Below the pieces are notes generated by a model. That model had not been told where the DNA came from. It ran no database searches and saw only the letters and a list, made by a program, of their open reading frames with translations. Positions 22,299-33,204 of a DNA stretch of 64,000 nt are shown here, one piece after another; position 1 is the first letter of the stretch, and each line of letters opens with the position of its first letter. Source of the DNA: Asterella californica (Eukaryota; Streptophyta; Marchantiopsida; Marchantiales; Aytoniaceae); assembly GCA_036924285.1 (NCBI GenBank), contig JAYKYS010000006.1:22976001-23040000 (forward strand), written 5' to 3'. Made by a program: the position numbers and the translations under genes.

Positions 22299-22775
22299 TC
22301 ACAACTCAGCCGAGTCCTCTTTTGAAGTCGACAACTTCTCCGTCTCAGCTCTTTGAGTCTCGTCCAACTTCTCGACTACTGACGTAAGTAGGGCGGCCAC
22401 ATCGACGCACTTGTGTCCTCTTGATAGATCACCCACTCCACAACTTGGACAAGGATCTTCGCCTAGAAGATGAATTGGCGCTGGTGACGACGGACCCACT
22501 CGAAGACTTAAATCAGTAAACTCCCGCTTCCCTTTAGCTCTCTCGGTTCTGATTCTAGTTGGACAATTCACTACTTTGTGTCCCAACCCTCTACAGAAAT
22601 AACACCACAAGTCGGTTTCTACTCTTCTCCTCGGAGATTCTACTTGAGGTTTAGTACTAGGGTTTTCAAACTCGACGATAATCTCTCTCGAACTTTCTCC
22701 GACACTTACTATGACATCTAAACCTTGAGGAAGGTTTCTAAGTCTAACTTTCCAATCTTTTGAATTTCCACTCAT
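22299..22775 (-). CDS. Element C upstream ORF2, zinc-knuckle protein
   Basis: 158 codons from ATG at 22775 (MSGNSKDWKVRLRNLPQG...), ending just before gag. It holds an intact CCHC knuckle CYFCRGLGHKVVNC (CX2CX4HX4C) and a second Cys/His cluster CPSCGVGDLSRGHKC, then a helical acidic tail. The cluster could be a further zinc site. It may originally have been the N-terminus of gag, joined through 22090-22302, which would give a protein with knuckles on both sides of the capsid domain. I do not recognise a closer family. Confidence 0.6.
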   Translation of the reverse strand: MSGNSKDWKVRLRNLPQGLDVIVSVGESSREIIVEFENPSTKPQVESPRRRVETDLWCYFCRGLGHKVVNCPTRIRTERAKGKREFTDLSLRVGPSSPAPIHLLGEDPCPSCGVGDLSRGHKCVDVAALLTSVVEKLDETQRAETEKLSTSKEDSAEL

Positions 22776-22913
22776 GTTGCACCTTCTCAACCATTAAGTG
22801 GACAAAATATCATAGAGGAAAATAATTCTACATCACTTTTTTAACTCTTCCAAGCTTTATATTGGAAATCGTGTATTATACATGCTATACACGGAATAAA
22901 ATCTAATCTAAAA

Positions 22914-23231
22914 TTAACTATCGAAGATATGATCCTCCTCACCATCGTTTGTACTAATCACAACAGACATCTTGAACTCACTCTTGTAAGGATCTAACTC
23001 TACTTCACCAGGAGCATTCGTGGCCTCCACAGTGAATGATGCTTTAAACTCGGCTTTCTTCAAATCTGTGTCAATGGTCGCGGAAGCTTCTTGATATAGG
23101 ATAAAGAGGGCACCCCAAGTGCTATAGATGCGTGTTCGTAACTCATCTATACTTAACTTGGGCTTCTCCGTCTCTGTTCGAACTCCTAAACGTCTTTTCT
23201 TCCACCTCGGCACTCGAACTGGATTCCCCAT
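22914..23231 (-). CDS. Element C upstream ORF1, unknown protein
   Basis: 105 codons starting MGNPVRVPRWKKRR, basic at the start and acidic at the end (NDGEEDHIFDS). A middle stretch YSTWGALFILYQEAS is mildly hydrophobic. It lies between the leader repeats and ORF2, in pol direction. No known domain recognised. It is unbroken although the rest of C is damaged, but it is short enough that this may be chance. Confidence 0.4.
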   Translation of the reverse strand: MGNPVRVPRWKKRRLGVRTETEKPKLSIDELRTRIYSTWGALFILYQEASATIDTDLKKAEFKASFTVEATNAPGEVELDPYKSEFKMSVVISTNDGEEDHIFDS

Positions 23232-23344
23232 GAAGTATCTTCAAGATCTCCTTGTATGCCGAAACGTATATCTCTTAGTTGGTAAGAGATCTCTCCAAGA
23301 TTTTTGTGGTCTCCAGTAGCTCAACCTCCAAGCTACTAAATCAT

Positions 23345-23820
23345 GAAGTTTCAACAGAAACTTCCCTAATCAGAAGAGATGGTGATGACTGTACAAATTT
23401 TCAGAGAACTGAAATTTGTATATTTTCACTTCCCTCATGGTTGTCAACCCCCTCCACTTTGAAAAATTCTTTCTCCCTCTTCAGATCTCATCTTCTCATG
23501 ATTTCTTTTGTCCTGGATAGCTTATCAGCCAGTCTAAAACACTGGAAAGTTTCTCAGGAAAATAAAATTCACAGAAAATCTGACACTGACTGTAAAATTT
23601 TTCCAGAGAACAGAATTCCTCAACTCTCACGAATAAACCCCCTCAACTTTGAAAATTCATTGCTCCTTCTCTAGACCACCTTTTCTTATGATTTCATTTG
23701 TCCTAGATAGCTTATCAGCCACTCTAAAACACTGGAAAGTTTCTCAGGAAATAAAATTCACAGAAAAGTTGACAGCGACTGTACAAATTTTCCAGAGAGC
23801 AGAATTTCTAAACTCACAAA
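23345..23820. repeat. 190-bp tandem repeat in element C leader
   Basis: Two units of about 190 bp (near 23438-23627 and 23628-23816) sharing CTTATCAGCCA.TCTAAAACAC, plus a partial third at 23345-23435. It lies in the 5' untranslated region of C. Confidence 0.85.
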
Positions 23821-23892
23821 TTTCTCTCCTCTAATAACTTTTCTCTCCTCCTTTCTCTACAACTCTTGTTGCACCCTCTCCTCAAACCCTTT

Positions 23893-24063
23893 CTAAGTGA
23901 ACAAGATGTAAAGAATGACTTCGAACGCGTCATATATCACTACGGGATATACGAAAGATTCTAATGTTGCTAACATCGCGTTAGCTCTCTCTCCTCTCAA
24001 CGTTCTCTCCATGTGTTCTCTCATAATCTCTTTTTGTCTAATATAGAACTGAACTCTAAACAT
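23893..24063 (-). CDS. Small leader ORF of element C, relative of the LTR ORF family
   Basis: 56 codons from ATG at 24063, the first ORF after the primer binding site of C. Its second half, GERANAMLAT then FVYPVVIYDA then ILYIL, lines up with the LTR ORF1 of element I (GESFMTTVMAT, IVLPIVTYDA, VDILL) with two one-residue gaps. Eight of the 16 residues through YDA are identical by eye. Basic N-terminal half, hydrophobic C-terminal half. Function unknown. Homology is probable but not certain. Confidence 0.5.
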   Translation of the reverse strand: MFRVQFYIRQKEIMREHMERTLRGERANAMLATLESFVYPVVIYDAFEVILYILFT

Positions 24064-24086
24064 TTTCAATGATCCCTTCAAGTGAG

Positions 24087-24104
24087 GTCTCGGCAACGGA
24101 ACCA
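24087..24104 (-). other. Primer binding site candidate, element C
   Basis: On the minus strand TGGTTCCGTTGCCGAGAC begins 4 nt after the 5' LTR. It resembles the TGGCGCCGTTGCCGG type seen in plant Athila/Tat elements (memory). The tRNA is not assigned. Confidence 0.55.
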
Positions 24105-24108
24105 AAAA

Positions 24109-25020
24109 TGTAAACCCTCCACGATCTCATCGATCAACTACCCCCCGATCTCTCAACCTCCACGATCGTCACCGATGAATCTACAAATGTCGGGCCTGTC
24201 TCTCACTCAGGGGTCACCTCTGATGGCTTTGATGGAAGCACACCATGAATCTTGAAGAGAAAAATGCTAAGTTCACTCATTCATACACCCACAAACTTAT
24301 CAACTAAAAATCTCCTTAAACACATCAACTAAAATCCTCCATTCTAACTACGTCTCTCAAGTTCTCACATGCTAAAAATATTCCACACTCTCTATATTAC
24401 TCAAGTTGTCATTACGACAATGTGAAAACAAGGATGAGGAGCTCTTCTCTACTCCTCTATTTATACATTCTAGGTTTTTACTTTGGTATCCTCCGGTAAC
24501 TCAGCCGTAACTACTTTTACCCGGTTTACTAAGATATTATTTAAGGTAAAAGCATTAATCACATAGGCTTCTTACCTTTTCACATGGGCTTATTCCTTCA
24601 AAGTCATCAACTTCTAGAAGGATTCTAGAATATTCTCAAGGAATCTCAAATTTCCACCCCCCCTACACTAGGACCCACTAAAAAGGAAACATGTGGAATC
24701 TCTTCTTGTTTTTAATGCCCACAAAGTCCACAACTTTAATCCAACCACTCATATCAAGTCAAAAAGGAGATAAGGGATATTTTCCACCTCCTTTCTACCT
24801 TTTAGACAAGATGACAAGATAGTAGTGCTCACTCTTTAGGAAATATATGAATTCTGTCAAAAGTACAGCTAAGTTTAACCATAACTAACTTTTAGCTAGT
24901 CATGACTAACTTGATACCTCCTTAAAGTACTTTGGTAGCAAATAAACATTCTCAACACTTAGTTATAACTAAATACCTTACTAATAGACAAACTTCCTAT
25001 GTGTAACATAGGTCGTTACA
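24109..25020 (-). mobile_element. Element C 5' LTR
   Basis: 912 bp, TGTAA...TTACA, partner of 7532-8445, followed by the duplicated GAAC at 25021-25024. The full element C is 7532-25020 with B nested inside; without B it is about 8.7 kb. Confidence 0.95.
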
Positions 25021-25024
25021 GAAC

Positions 25025-25067
25025 GTGGCTGCATATCCAACATAGACTCCCTTCTAGGAGACCAACA
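25025..25067 (-). mobile_element. LTR E, 5' end piece
   Basis: On the minus strand it starts TGTTGGTCTCCTAGAAGGG and matches the start of LTR E' at 48970. Element K coding sequence begins right after it at 25068, so LTR E (or the element it belonged to) is inserted in the K gag gene. Confidence 0.8.
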
Positions 25068-26010
25068 TGAACGATGGAGGATGTGCAGAGGTCCGATGAA
25101 GGATGTGCAAAGGTCTCAACAAGAGCCAACGGTGGCTGGAAGGAGGTTTACTGCCCAAGAGAAGAGGAAGGGACCGGCCTACAAGTTGGCGGCTGATATT
25201 GAGACTTCTACTGATATGAAGAGCATCTTGGAGCAGAGGATACTGGATGCACGAATCGAGTTTTCTCTTCGGGAAGTTCTTGGTATTGCAAAGAGAGAGT
25301 TTCACGAACTAATCATCGACATCATCAAGCGCAAGAGACATGTGATGTCTGAACAAGTAGAAAGTCAAAGGATAGATGTGGTAGGAGCTTCTGTAAATGA
25401 TGTAGAGTTCAGAAAGGTGCTTTTTCAGGAAGCTGATGACACGAGATACCAGTAAGAAGCGTTGGTTGCTGGTACCAACACTATTGAGTTCGACGATGAG
25501 GAAGCTGGCGAGGAGAGTCCAGCTATTGATAGTGACTTTAGAAGAAGACATTAGGCTCGTGCTACAACTGCTACACGAGTTCGCCTTGGGAGCTTACTTG
25601 AACATGTTGCTGCCTTGGTTGATCACGATTCTGAGATCAATATCATGTCACGGGAGGTGTATGAGAGAGGTCAGTGGTTGGGTGTTACGTACTGCAAACA
25701 ACCAAAAAGGTGAGCTATACGGCGCTTGTCCTAACGTGAAGATGAAGATAGGTGATGTGGATGTAGATCAGCACTTCTTCGTGCGATCTTCTGCTTCATA
25801 TCTTGTGATTCTTGGTCAGCCTTATATCACTGCGGTTAGAATGGAGACCAAGGTGATGGATGACGGATCTCATTATGCTAGGATCCATAGTCCAGATGAT
25901 AGACGTTCTGTGCAGTTTTTGACCGTTCGTACGAACCACGAACGAAACCGACTGACTTTGAGAGATTCTCCTATCTGTAGGAGGAAGAGTTTTCTGAAAC
26001 CATTCTTGTA
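25068..26010 (+). pseudogene. Element K gag C-terminal part and protease
   Basis: The 5' half of gag is absent, displaced by LTR E. What remains starts in the linker, then AYKLAADIETSTDMK and EVLGIAKREFHELIIDIIKRKR, blocks found in the gags of A, B and I. The protease has ALVDHDSEINIMS, so the usual DHGS of this clade is DHDS here. The frame changes near 25440 and again near 25675, where about 20 bases are missing before GWVLRTANNQKGELYGACP. The protease end (ILGQPYITAVRMETKVMDD) is open to about 26008. Confidence 0.85.
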
Positions 26011-26220
26011 GGACGGGATAGCAAGAGTGAAGGATGTACTGCTACTATGATCCCGCTTGAGCAGCCTGAGGGATCAAAGGAGGCTGGTGAAGAGGCTGCT
26101 CAAGATTCAGAGAGTAGTTGTACTGTACATAGTTGGAAATCTAGTTTGATGACTTTCAGTTCTGATGATTGGAGCGGATTCACGCGAGTAGATGATTTGA
26201 CTGAAAAGAGTAGAAGGTAG

Positions 26221-28309
26221 ATGGAGAAGTACGCAACAAATCTACGCTGTACAGAAGTTCTGAAAGAAGAAGAGACGATTTCTGATGTTTATGAGGAGTT
26301 TGTAAGTGTACAGTCTTTTGTTCGTTGGCTGGATGATGTAGATAGATTGATGGAGCAGATGGGAGGTAGGGTGGTGATCCTCATCCATTTTTGTGAAGTC
26401 TATGAGGAGATTGTCTCGTACTTGCGGTATCATCCTCATCCGAGACTGGAGAATGGATGGAAGGATGCAGTGTGTTGGTGTGGCTCTCAGCAGGAAGCGG
26501 AAGTACACGTCAAGTATAAAGCTGTAGCGAGGAAGGTGAAGCCTGTGGCGACCCAATTATCTGTGGATTCTCAACAGCAGATGGAGTTAGCGGCTGCTGA
26601 GCCTGTGCTTAGAGATCCTACACAGGTAGGACACAAGTTTAATCAAGAGACACTCGAGCAGCTCCAGATAGGAGGGGGTGGCTTCTTGACTGAAGTTGAG
26701 AAACGAGCTTTCGAGAAGATGATAGTTAGTCATGGTAAGGCATTTTCTTTCTCAGCTGAGGAGATTGGTTGTGTGGATCCTAGTGTAATAGCTCCGATGG
26801 TTATCTTCACTGTTCCTCATGTACCTTGGGACTTGAAGCTGATTCCATTCCCTCGTGCCTTACTACCGAAGGTCATTGAGTTGCTGAAGGAGAGGATACG
26901 AATGGATATTCTTGAACGTCTATGGCTCCGTACTCTAGCCGATGGTTCACAGTACCTAAGAAGACAGGAGCTCTGCACTTCATCCAAGACTTGCAGCCTG
27001 CCAACAACATCACGATTCGAAACGTCGGGACAGGACCTGTGGTTGATGAAGTAGCTGAGGCGTTTGCTGGAAGGTCAATCTATTCTATTGGAGATATGTT
27101 TTCAGGTTATGATCAGTTTCAGCTTGCTTTGGAGAGTAGAGACTTGACTACCATGCGTACACCTTTGGGATTGATGAGAATGTGTACTCTTCCTCAGGGT
27201 GCGACAAACTCAGTAGCCCATATGTAGAATGCGATACATAAGATGTTACGAGAGTTTGTACCTGAGGTCACTATTCCGTTTCTGGATGATATTCTCATGA
27301 AAGGCTGTCCGGTGGAAGACAAAGACGAAGTTGTGACTTCAGATGGTTGCAGAAAGTTCGTTGCAGACCACATTCGAGATGTGGAGAAGATTCTGACACG
27401 TTTGGAGGAGGTACACCTCACTCTATCAAGCTTTGGAATGTCAGAGATTGTGGTGGTGGGTCATTTGTGTGGTACTTTTGGAAGACGTCCGAACCTAGAG
27501 AAGGTAGATGCTATAGCAAGGATAGCAGACTGTACCAATATTACTGAGGTTCGACGATTCTTAGGAGCTTGTGTGTTCTTTCGCGTGAGTATTTCTCATT
27601 ATGCACACATTGCCGAGCCTCTATATGCACTTCTGAAAAAAGGAAAGAGGTTTACTTGACGGCAAGAACATCACGAGACAATGGAGCAGCTGAAGAAGAT
27701 TCTGAAGTCTCCACCTGTACTAAGGAGGCTTAACTACTAGAGCGAGAATCCTATGGTATTGACTGTTGATACGAGTCCAAAAGCGATTGGATGGGCGGTT
27801 GGTCAAGAAGATGCAGAAGGTGTGCGGTTTGTTTCAAGGTTTGGAGCACGGATCTTAAGAGATAGGAGCCCGTGTGATATTAGAAACAGATTGTTTGTCT
27901 TTGTTGGGTATGATAGCAAACTGCAATACACCAGACATAGCAATGCTGCGCTAGATTGCTTATGTCCGGAGTCTGCACCCTGAGCTAAAGCATATAGTAG
28001 GGAAGGACAATCCAGTTGCAGATATGTTGTCTAGGGCTCGTTATACAGATGAGGATGAGATGTTTGCATAGGTGGAGAATGAAGAGAAGAGAGATGTTTG
28101 GTGCCAAGTTGGTCAACAGACTTCAGACTTGGAACCACTGCCGTTCAATGAGGAGTTCTACTCAGAAAAGTTCCGAGATATTGGATTCTATCTGAGTTCA
28201 TTATGCAGAAGAGAAGGATGGAGCGATGCAGAGTTCAAAGAGATCAGACGGAAAGCGTACAGTTATCTTCTACGCGAAGGTTATCTGTGGAAACGTCCGA
28301 AGAGAAGAG
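26221..28309 (+). pseudogene. Element K pol: RT, RNase H and start of integrase
   Basis: RT blocks: APYSSRWFTVPKKTGAL (26922 on, after a frame change near 26915), SGYDQFQL, CTLPQGATNS, then TAG at 27224-27226 for a likely CAG, then FLDDILMKGC. RNase H begins LTVDTSPKAIGWAVGQ. About 90 bp are missing near 27865, which removes the KRELW catalytic glutamate; ETDCLSLLG is still present in another frame. Further stops are TGA near 27657 and TAG near 27737. The frame from 28072 enters the integrase N-terminal region and ends at the solo LTR A insertion after RPKRRDG. Confidence 0.9.
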
Positions 28310-29783
28310 ACGGTGTCTTGTTGTGGGACCAGTTAGTATGTAAATTATGCGAATAAGTGCGTTTTGCACACAATTGTAGAAGTTGTGGTGTAATGAGGTC
28401 TAAAACTTTGCTCTTATGAGCTTAGAATGCTCTATTATCTGCTGGGGGTCTCCATGGGGCAGAAAGGACAAGGTTGAGTCCTTTAACTTCTCATTGGTCC
28501 TCCAAAAAGTGAAGATAACTTGTCATCTACCTAAGTGTGCGCTTTGGAAGGATCGGGGCACTTTGACGAGAGATTTTGGAGATCAGAGGACATAGGCGGA
28601 GAGCTCTCGACGGGAGGAGCAATCTGACCACAAATTTCACTCGATTTGGAGGTCCAGGGCATACGTTATGACAATTTGAAGTTCATAGAGTGATGAGAGT
28701 ACATAGCTTTCTCTTCTGATTGTAAGATTAAGGGGTTTGAGTGATTGAGCCGTCAGATTGAGACCAGATTTCATGAGCTTGTAGTCTGTCAGTTGCTGAA
28801 GCTCTGACCACAAATTTCACCACCGGATGTTCTGCAGATTGAGCGCAATGGCGATTTGAAGGCGACGGGGTGCAGAAAGCTCTCAATCTGGAGCAGCAAC
28901 TTTGGAGATTTATGGAGGATGATCCGAACGGTCAAATCGGCTCAAATTTCCTGAGTAGTGAGTTTACCTTCTGAATTGATAGCACAGGAAGTTTGAGTGG
29001 AAGTGGACGGTTCATTTAGGCGAAGAAGCTTCTGTCCTGAATCTGAGATTGGAAGTGCGTGTTAGTTTCTGTGGATTTGTGTTAATTGTGGGAGAAGATC
29101 TAGCCGTCCGATCTTCCTGAAATTTGACCTGTAAGTAAGGATTCTAGTATCCTACCTACGTGGCAAGTTTGAGAGGAGACTAAGCTGTAGATCTGTAATT
29201 ATCATGTGTGAAAGTTCGTTGTTTTTCTGTCGAGTTGTATCGGCAACGGTATCTAGTCCAGGTCCCGAGTCTTGTTAGCGGCAGCTGGCAGAAAAGTATC
29301 TAGTGTGACGTTTGTATAGCTTTGGCGTATTCTAGGCGTAGATAAGACTTTTGCGACCTACGTTGTAACCACGTCATGTGGTTGTCAGGTTCGCACTCAA
29401 CGTGGCAAAGTGCGATCCTTGACCTGTAAAGTCGACTGGCTGTCTAGCCTAGTCTCTTGTTTTGGGACACGTTACGGTGCATGCATTAGAACCTATCACC
29501 CAGAAGACCCACACGTGGATGAGTATGACGGCACCAAACATGCGATGTGCATGTGTGCCACCTCATCGGTCTGTGAGGCTTGGGTTGCTCGGTTAGGGAG
29601 CTTGCACCTGTCCTTGTTTTGTGTTCGAAACTTTTAAGCAAAGAGGAGTGACCTGTGTGGGGGCATTGGACCTTGAGAAATCCAAGAGATTGTTTGTGGA
29701 GAGATCGTGGTGATCCTATGAGATTGTATAAGAGTTTTATGGATCGAGATACCTTTGTAGTTGGAGTGCACATGTTGTGAGAG

Positions 29784-29999
29784 ATGGACGAAGGACTCTA
29801 CTTACCGCCTAGATTCCCTTTTTGAAACCCTTTCCAGATTAAACTGATGTACATGGAACGAGTTCACTTTCAACAGTTTCTGATAGGATCCTTCAGGCAT
29901 AACTTTACCGCTCAAGTCATGCTCTCACCTGTCCCTGTGATCTTATCTGTTGTCACTTACGGCCAAGAATGGGATCTCACCGTCTTTATCCTCATCTAA
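29784..29999 (+). pseudogene. LTR ORF1, solo LTR A copy (one stop)
   Basis: Same 71-codon frame as 54815-55030, but CGA has become TGA in FPF*NPFQ near codon 14, a CpG-type change. The rest, including the VTYGQEWDLTVFILI end, is open. Confidence 0.7.
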
Positions 30000-30005
30000 C
30001 GAAGG

Positions 30006-30209
30006 ATGGATCTAAATCAGCTCCCTCCTGTAAACTTTAACACCCAGTGCGAGATAAGACACATCTGTCGATCCAAAGCCATGTACGAAGCCCTAGTAGT
30101 GAGAAACTTCAGGGAGGAATACTACCGAGAGATCATGTCATCACATATCCCGTTTGTCGTGCCCATGATCATCCAACGTTTTCGTGTAGTTATCTTGACC
30201 CTTTACTGA
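30006..30209 (+). CDS. LTR ORF2, solo LTR A copy
   Basis: 67 codons, unbroken, starting 6 nt after the ORF1 stop and in the same frame. Core VVRNF.EEYYREIMSS and RFRVVILTLY end. Several amino-acid changes against the element A copies suggest relaxed constraint in the solo LTR. Confidence 0.65.
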   Translation: MDLNQLPPVNFNTQCEIRHICRSKAMYEALVVRNFREEYYREIMSSHIPFVVPMIIQRFRVVILTLY

Positions 30210-30342
30210 AAGAAAGAAAGTGCTTATCGAGGAAGTTAGAGAGAAATCTACGAGATACTAGCCGCTCTGCTGTGCATCAATCGCTAGCCACAGCCAGAAA
30301 GTACGCCCTTGCTCAAAGGAAAGGCTCTCGCTACGACAACGG

Positions 30343-31635
30343 AATGCTGGATAGAGTGGTGGATGATCAACCGACAAAGCTTAATCTGCTGAAGGAGTTT
30401 CATGGTACCTTGTGGGCTGGACATCGTGGAGTATGGGCTACTTACACGAAGATGAAAGAGCGTTATTGGTGGAAAGGTTTGTATCAAGACATGGTGGACT
30501 TTGTTGGGTTGTGCTTGCACTGCCATTTCTACTCTAAAGTCCGTTACAGAGACGGGCTTGTACCTACCTATCCACATAATATCCATTTTCAATGGGTTCT
30601 TGATCTTGTGATGATGCCACCGGGGCTATGGAGGATGCGTTATTTGGTGTTGGCTCGAGAGGATCTTTCCAACCATGTGGAAGGACGAGCACTACGGACG
30701 AAGACTACAGAGAACATATGAAGGTTCGTGCTTGAAGATATCATCTGTCGTTATGGATCTGTTGAGAGATTACGTGCAGATAGAGTTGAGTTGAGAGGCG
30801 CAGAAGTGAGGGAGTTCTTTGCTCGTTATGGAGTAAAGCTTCAACTTACTACTGCCATGAATCCAGAAGGCATTGGTAAGAGTGAACGAGGACACCCTTC
30901 TATTGTTCACGCTTTAGTGAAAAAAGCATGTGATGGTAGGCCTAGAAAATGACCGAGACTACTTTCCAACGTGGACTACGTTATCATGGGAAGATGGTAA
31001 CGTAGTCCACGTTAGTCTTTGCTTTGTGGGCTGATAGAACTACACATTGTACCACGACTGGCTATATGCCAGTTGAGCTTATGTTGGGATAGAAACCGAT
31101 CATGCATGCTGAGGAAGACTTTCCAACATGGACTATGTTATCATGGGAAGATGGTTTAGATCGTGTTTCACTTATTGCTCTACGTACCAAGCAGTTAGAG
31201 CGGAGGGAGGAGGATCTTGCTGAAGCACAGGAGAGGCTGAAGGTGGCTCGAGTCAGAAACAAGGAACGTTTTGACAAGAATCACCGATTATGACCAAAGT
31301 CGATATGTGTTGGTGATTGGGTTTTGATATATGATAGCATGTTGGAGAATCAACATTCTACGCTTTGTAAGTTTTCTCGAAGATGGTTCGGGCCTTATGT
31401 TGTGCTAGATGTTTATGAAAATGCCACTTATAGTTTACGTGAGTTGGATAGTACTCCTTTGAAGCTATCTGTAGCTGGCAAACGTGTGAAATTGTTCAAA
31501 AGACGTAAAGGATTAGTAGAGTTTTTCAATTTTCTGGAGTCAGAGCAGAGGACAACAAGAGCCGGAGACATCCCAGTGTTTGAAGAGGCTGAGGTGGAGG
31601 AGAGTGATGATGATGAGGAAAAGATAGAAGAATGA
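30343..31635 (+). pseudogene. Element K integrase
   Basis: Continues from 28309. HEFHGTLWAGHRG-like zinc part (KEFHGTLWAGHRG, CLHC), WVLDLVMMP, LRADRVELR, NPEGIGKSERGHPS; the E of the second-D motif is V here (ADRVEL for ADRGEL). Breaks: TGA near 30719, TGA near 30950, then an inserted segment at 30963-31016 that contains a 16-bp inverted repeat, a TAG near 31090 and a TGA near 31291. The C-terminal part (WFGPYVVLDVYENATYSLREL) is open from 31324 and ends in an acidic tail EVEESDDDEEKIEE. Confidence 0.9.
30968..31013. repeat. Perfect 16-bp inverted repeat in K integrase
   Basis: AACGTGGACTACGTTA (30968-30983), 14-nt loop, TAACGTAGTCCACGTT (30998-31013). The left arm plus loop copies 31119-31155 just downstream, so this is a templated insertion. 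Confidence 0.95.
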
Positions 31636-31645
31636 AGAGACTGGC

Positions 31646-31681
31646 ACATGACGGAGGATCTGTAGGTTTGGAGGGGGTGGA
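31646..31681 (+). promoter_or_regulatory. Pre-PPT motif and polypurine tract, element K
   Basis: CACATGACGGAGGATCTGT (a decayed form of the hairpin) then GGTTTGGAGGGGGTGGA against the LTR start at 31682. Confidence 0.65.
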
Positions 31682-33200
31682 TGTCGTGATGTGAATCATT
31701 TCACATAGTAAATGATTCACTTCTTTGCTAAGAGTTAGTCTCTCCGAGTGAAGTTAAGACGTCAGAGAAGTCGATTCTGGAGGCTGTGGACATTGACGGC
31801 TATGAGTTACGCTTCTACTCCGACACTTAGGAGTTAGTAACAATAGAAGTTAGCTTAATGTTACTCCTAGTCCTTCATGCATATATTAACACCGTTGTGT
31901 TATACGTTTTAAGTCCTAGTAGGCTGATAGTATGCTAGTTATCTTGTTCAAACATTTATGCGCTTGTGCAAGTGACTTCTTACTTGTCTATGATGTTCAA
32001 TGTACATAACTTAGATTTACCATGTTGATAGGGTTTAAGCTCATGGGTTGTACTAACGTGTTGCCCATGCACGCTTTTTAGCTGGTTTAAGTTTACTTTC
32101 AGGCCTGCGTGTCATTTTAGGTAGTTTAAGATTTACGTTGGTATTTTAGGGGAGCTAACGTGGTAGCCTATGAGTGAAGTTAAGTTACCACGTGGATTAG
32201 AGTACTAAAGGACAACCAAGTGGAGCTATGAACTCCCATTGGTCCATTTTTATCTTTTGTAAAACTTTAAATTTAGAAACAGAGGTCTAAAGGAGAGTTC
32301 GAGCATTTGGTGAGGACACTACGAAATCTGAGAGCACAAGAAGATAGAGCTCGTCGTGCCAAGCACTATCAGTGAAATTCTTGATCGATTTGGATCAATA
32401 AACAAGGAGTTATGTCAATTTGAAGTTTGAGTTGAGTCAGAATTGCATCACTTTTGTTGGATTTGGGGTTTTCAGTGTCAATTGCAGCAGAATCGAGAAA
32501 ATTGCTTCAAACCTTCGTGGCTGTGTTCACTGTCAGTGGGGCTATGACTGTCCAAAAAGTTTCAAGTGATTTGAGTGAGTGAGTAATTCAGGGCGGCCGC
32601 TGAAGCAGAGGGTGTCTGAAAAGCTCTCAATCTAGAGCAGCAACTTCAGAGAACGAGATTTAGAGAACGGTGTACAATCAAGAGTCCCAACTTCATAGGG
32701 GTGTTCAGCATCCTGTAGAATCCAAATCTTGTAAGAATCTTTGAAAGTGATCAAGCCAATTTTCTGTTATAGGTCAAAATAGCTTTCTGAGTACCAGAAA
32801 TTACCGTAATATCTTTGATCAGAATTTTTCTGTCCATATCTCGGTGCTAGAATTTGATTCAAGCTGAAACTTCGTGTGTGTGCTCAGTGGGCCCTCTTTT
32901 ACATGTAAGAGAATTTTAGAAGTCTGAACCATCATAGTTTTCTTCTCCTTGAGCATTAATGTTCACCGTCTGATCTTATTATTACCAGTTAGACTTGAAC
33001 TTTGCCTTCTGAGTAAATTAGAGGTTCCTACAGACCTGTATGAGTGTTCATAGCGCTCTGTTGTAACATGAAAAACCTATCCCTTGAGTAAACCACCACA
33101 ACCAGAAGCCCAATGCTTCTCTGAGAGACACAACACAGCCTTCACGGTTAAATCACAGCTAGAAGGTTCCGCCCTTCCCAGGAAAACTCTCACCACGACA
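31682..33200 (+). mobile_element. Element K 3' LTR, family D
   Basis: 1519 bp, TGTCGTGATGTG...CCACGACA, followed by ACGG at 33201-33204. It matches solo LTR D (6146-7462) and, more distantly, LTR B. G-box CCACGTGG at 32188-32195. Confidence 0.88.
31691..31720 (+). promoter_or_regulatory. Hairpin at the 5' end of LTR D (K copy)
   Basis: GTGAATCATTT / AAATGATTCAC, 11-bp stem, 8-nt loop. See 7424-7453 for the covarying copy. Confidence 0.75.
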
Positions 33201-33204
33201 ACGG

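Larger units (their letters stand above)
28314..30338 (+). mobile_element. Solo LTR, family A
   Basis: 2025 bp, TGTCTTGTTGTGGG...CTACGACA, flanked by ACGG (28310-28313 and 30339-30342). Excision restores the K integrase frame. It matches both LTRs of element A over its length and carries the same two small ORFs near its 3' end. Confidence 0.95.
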
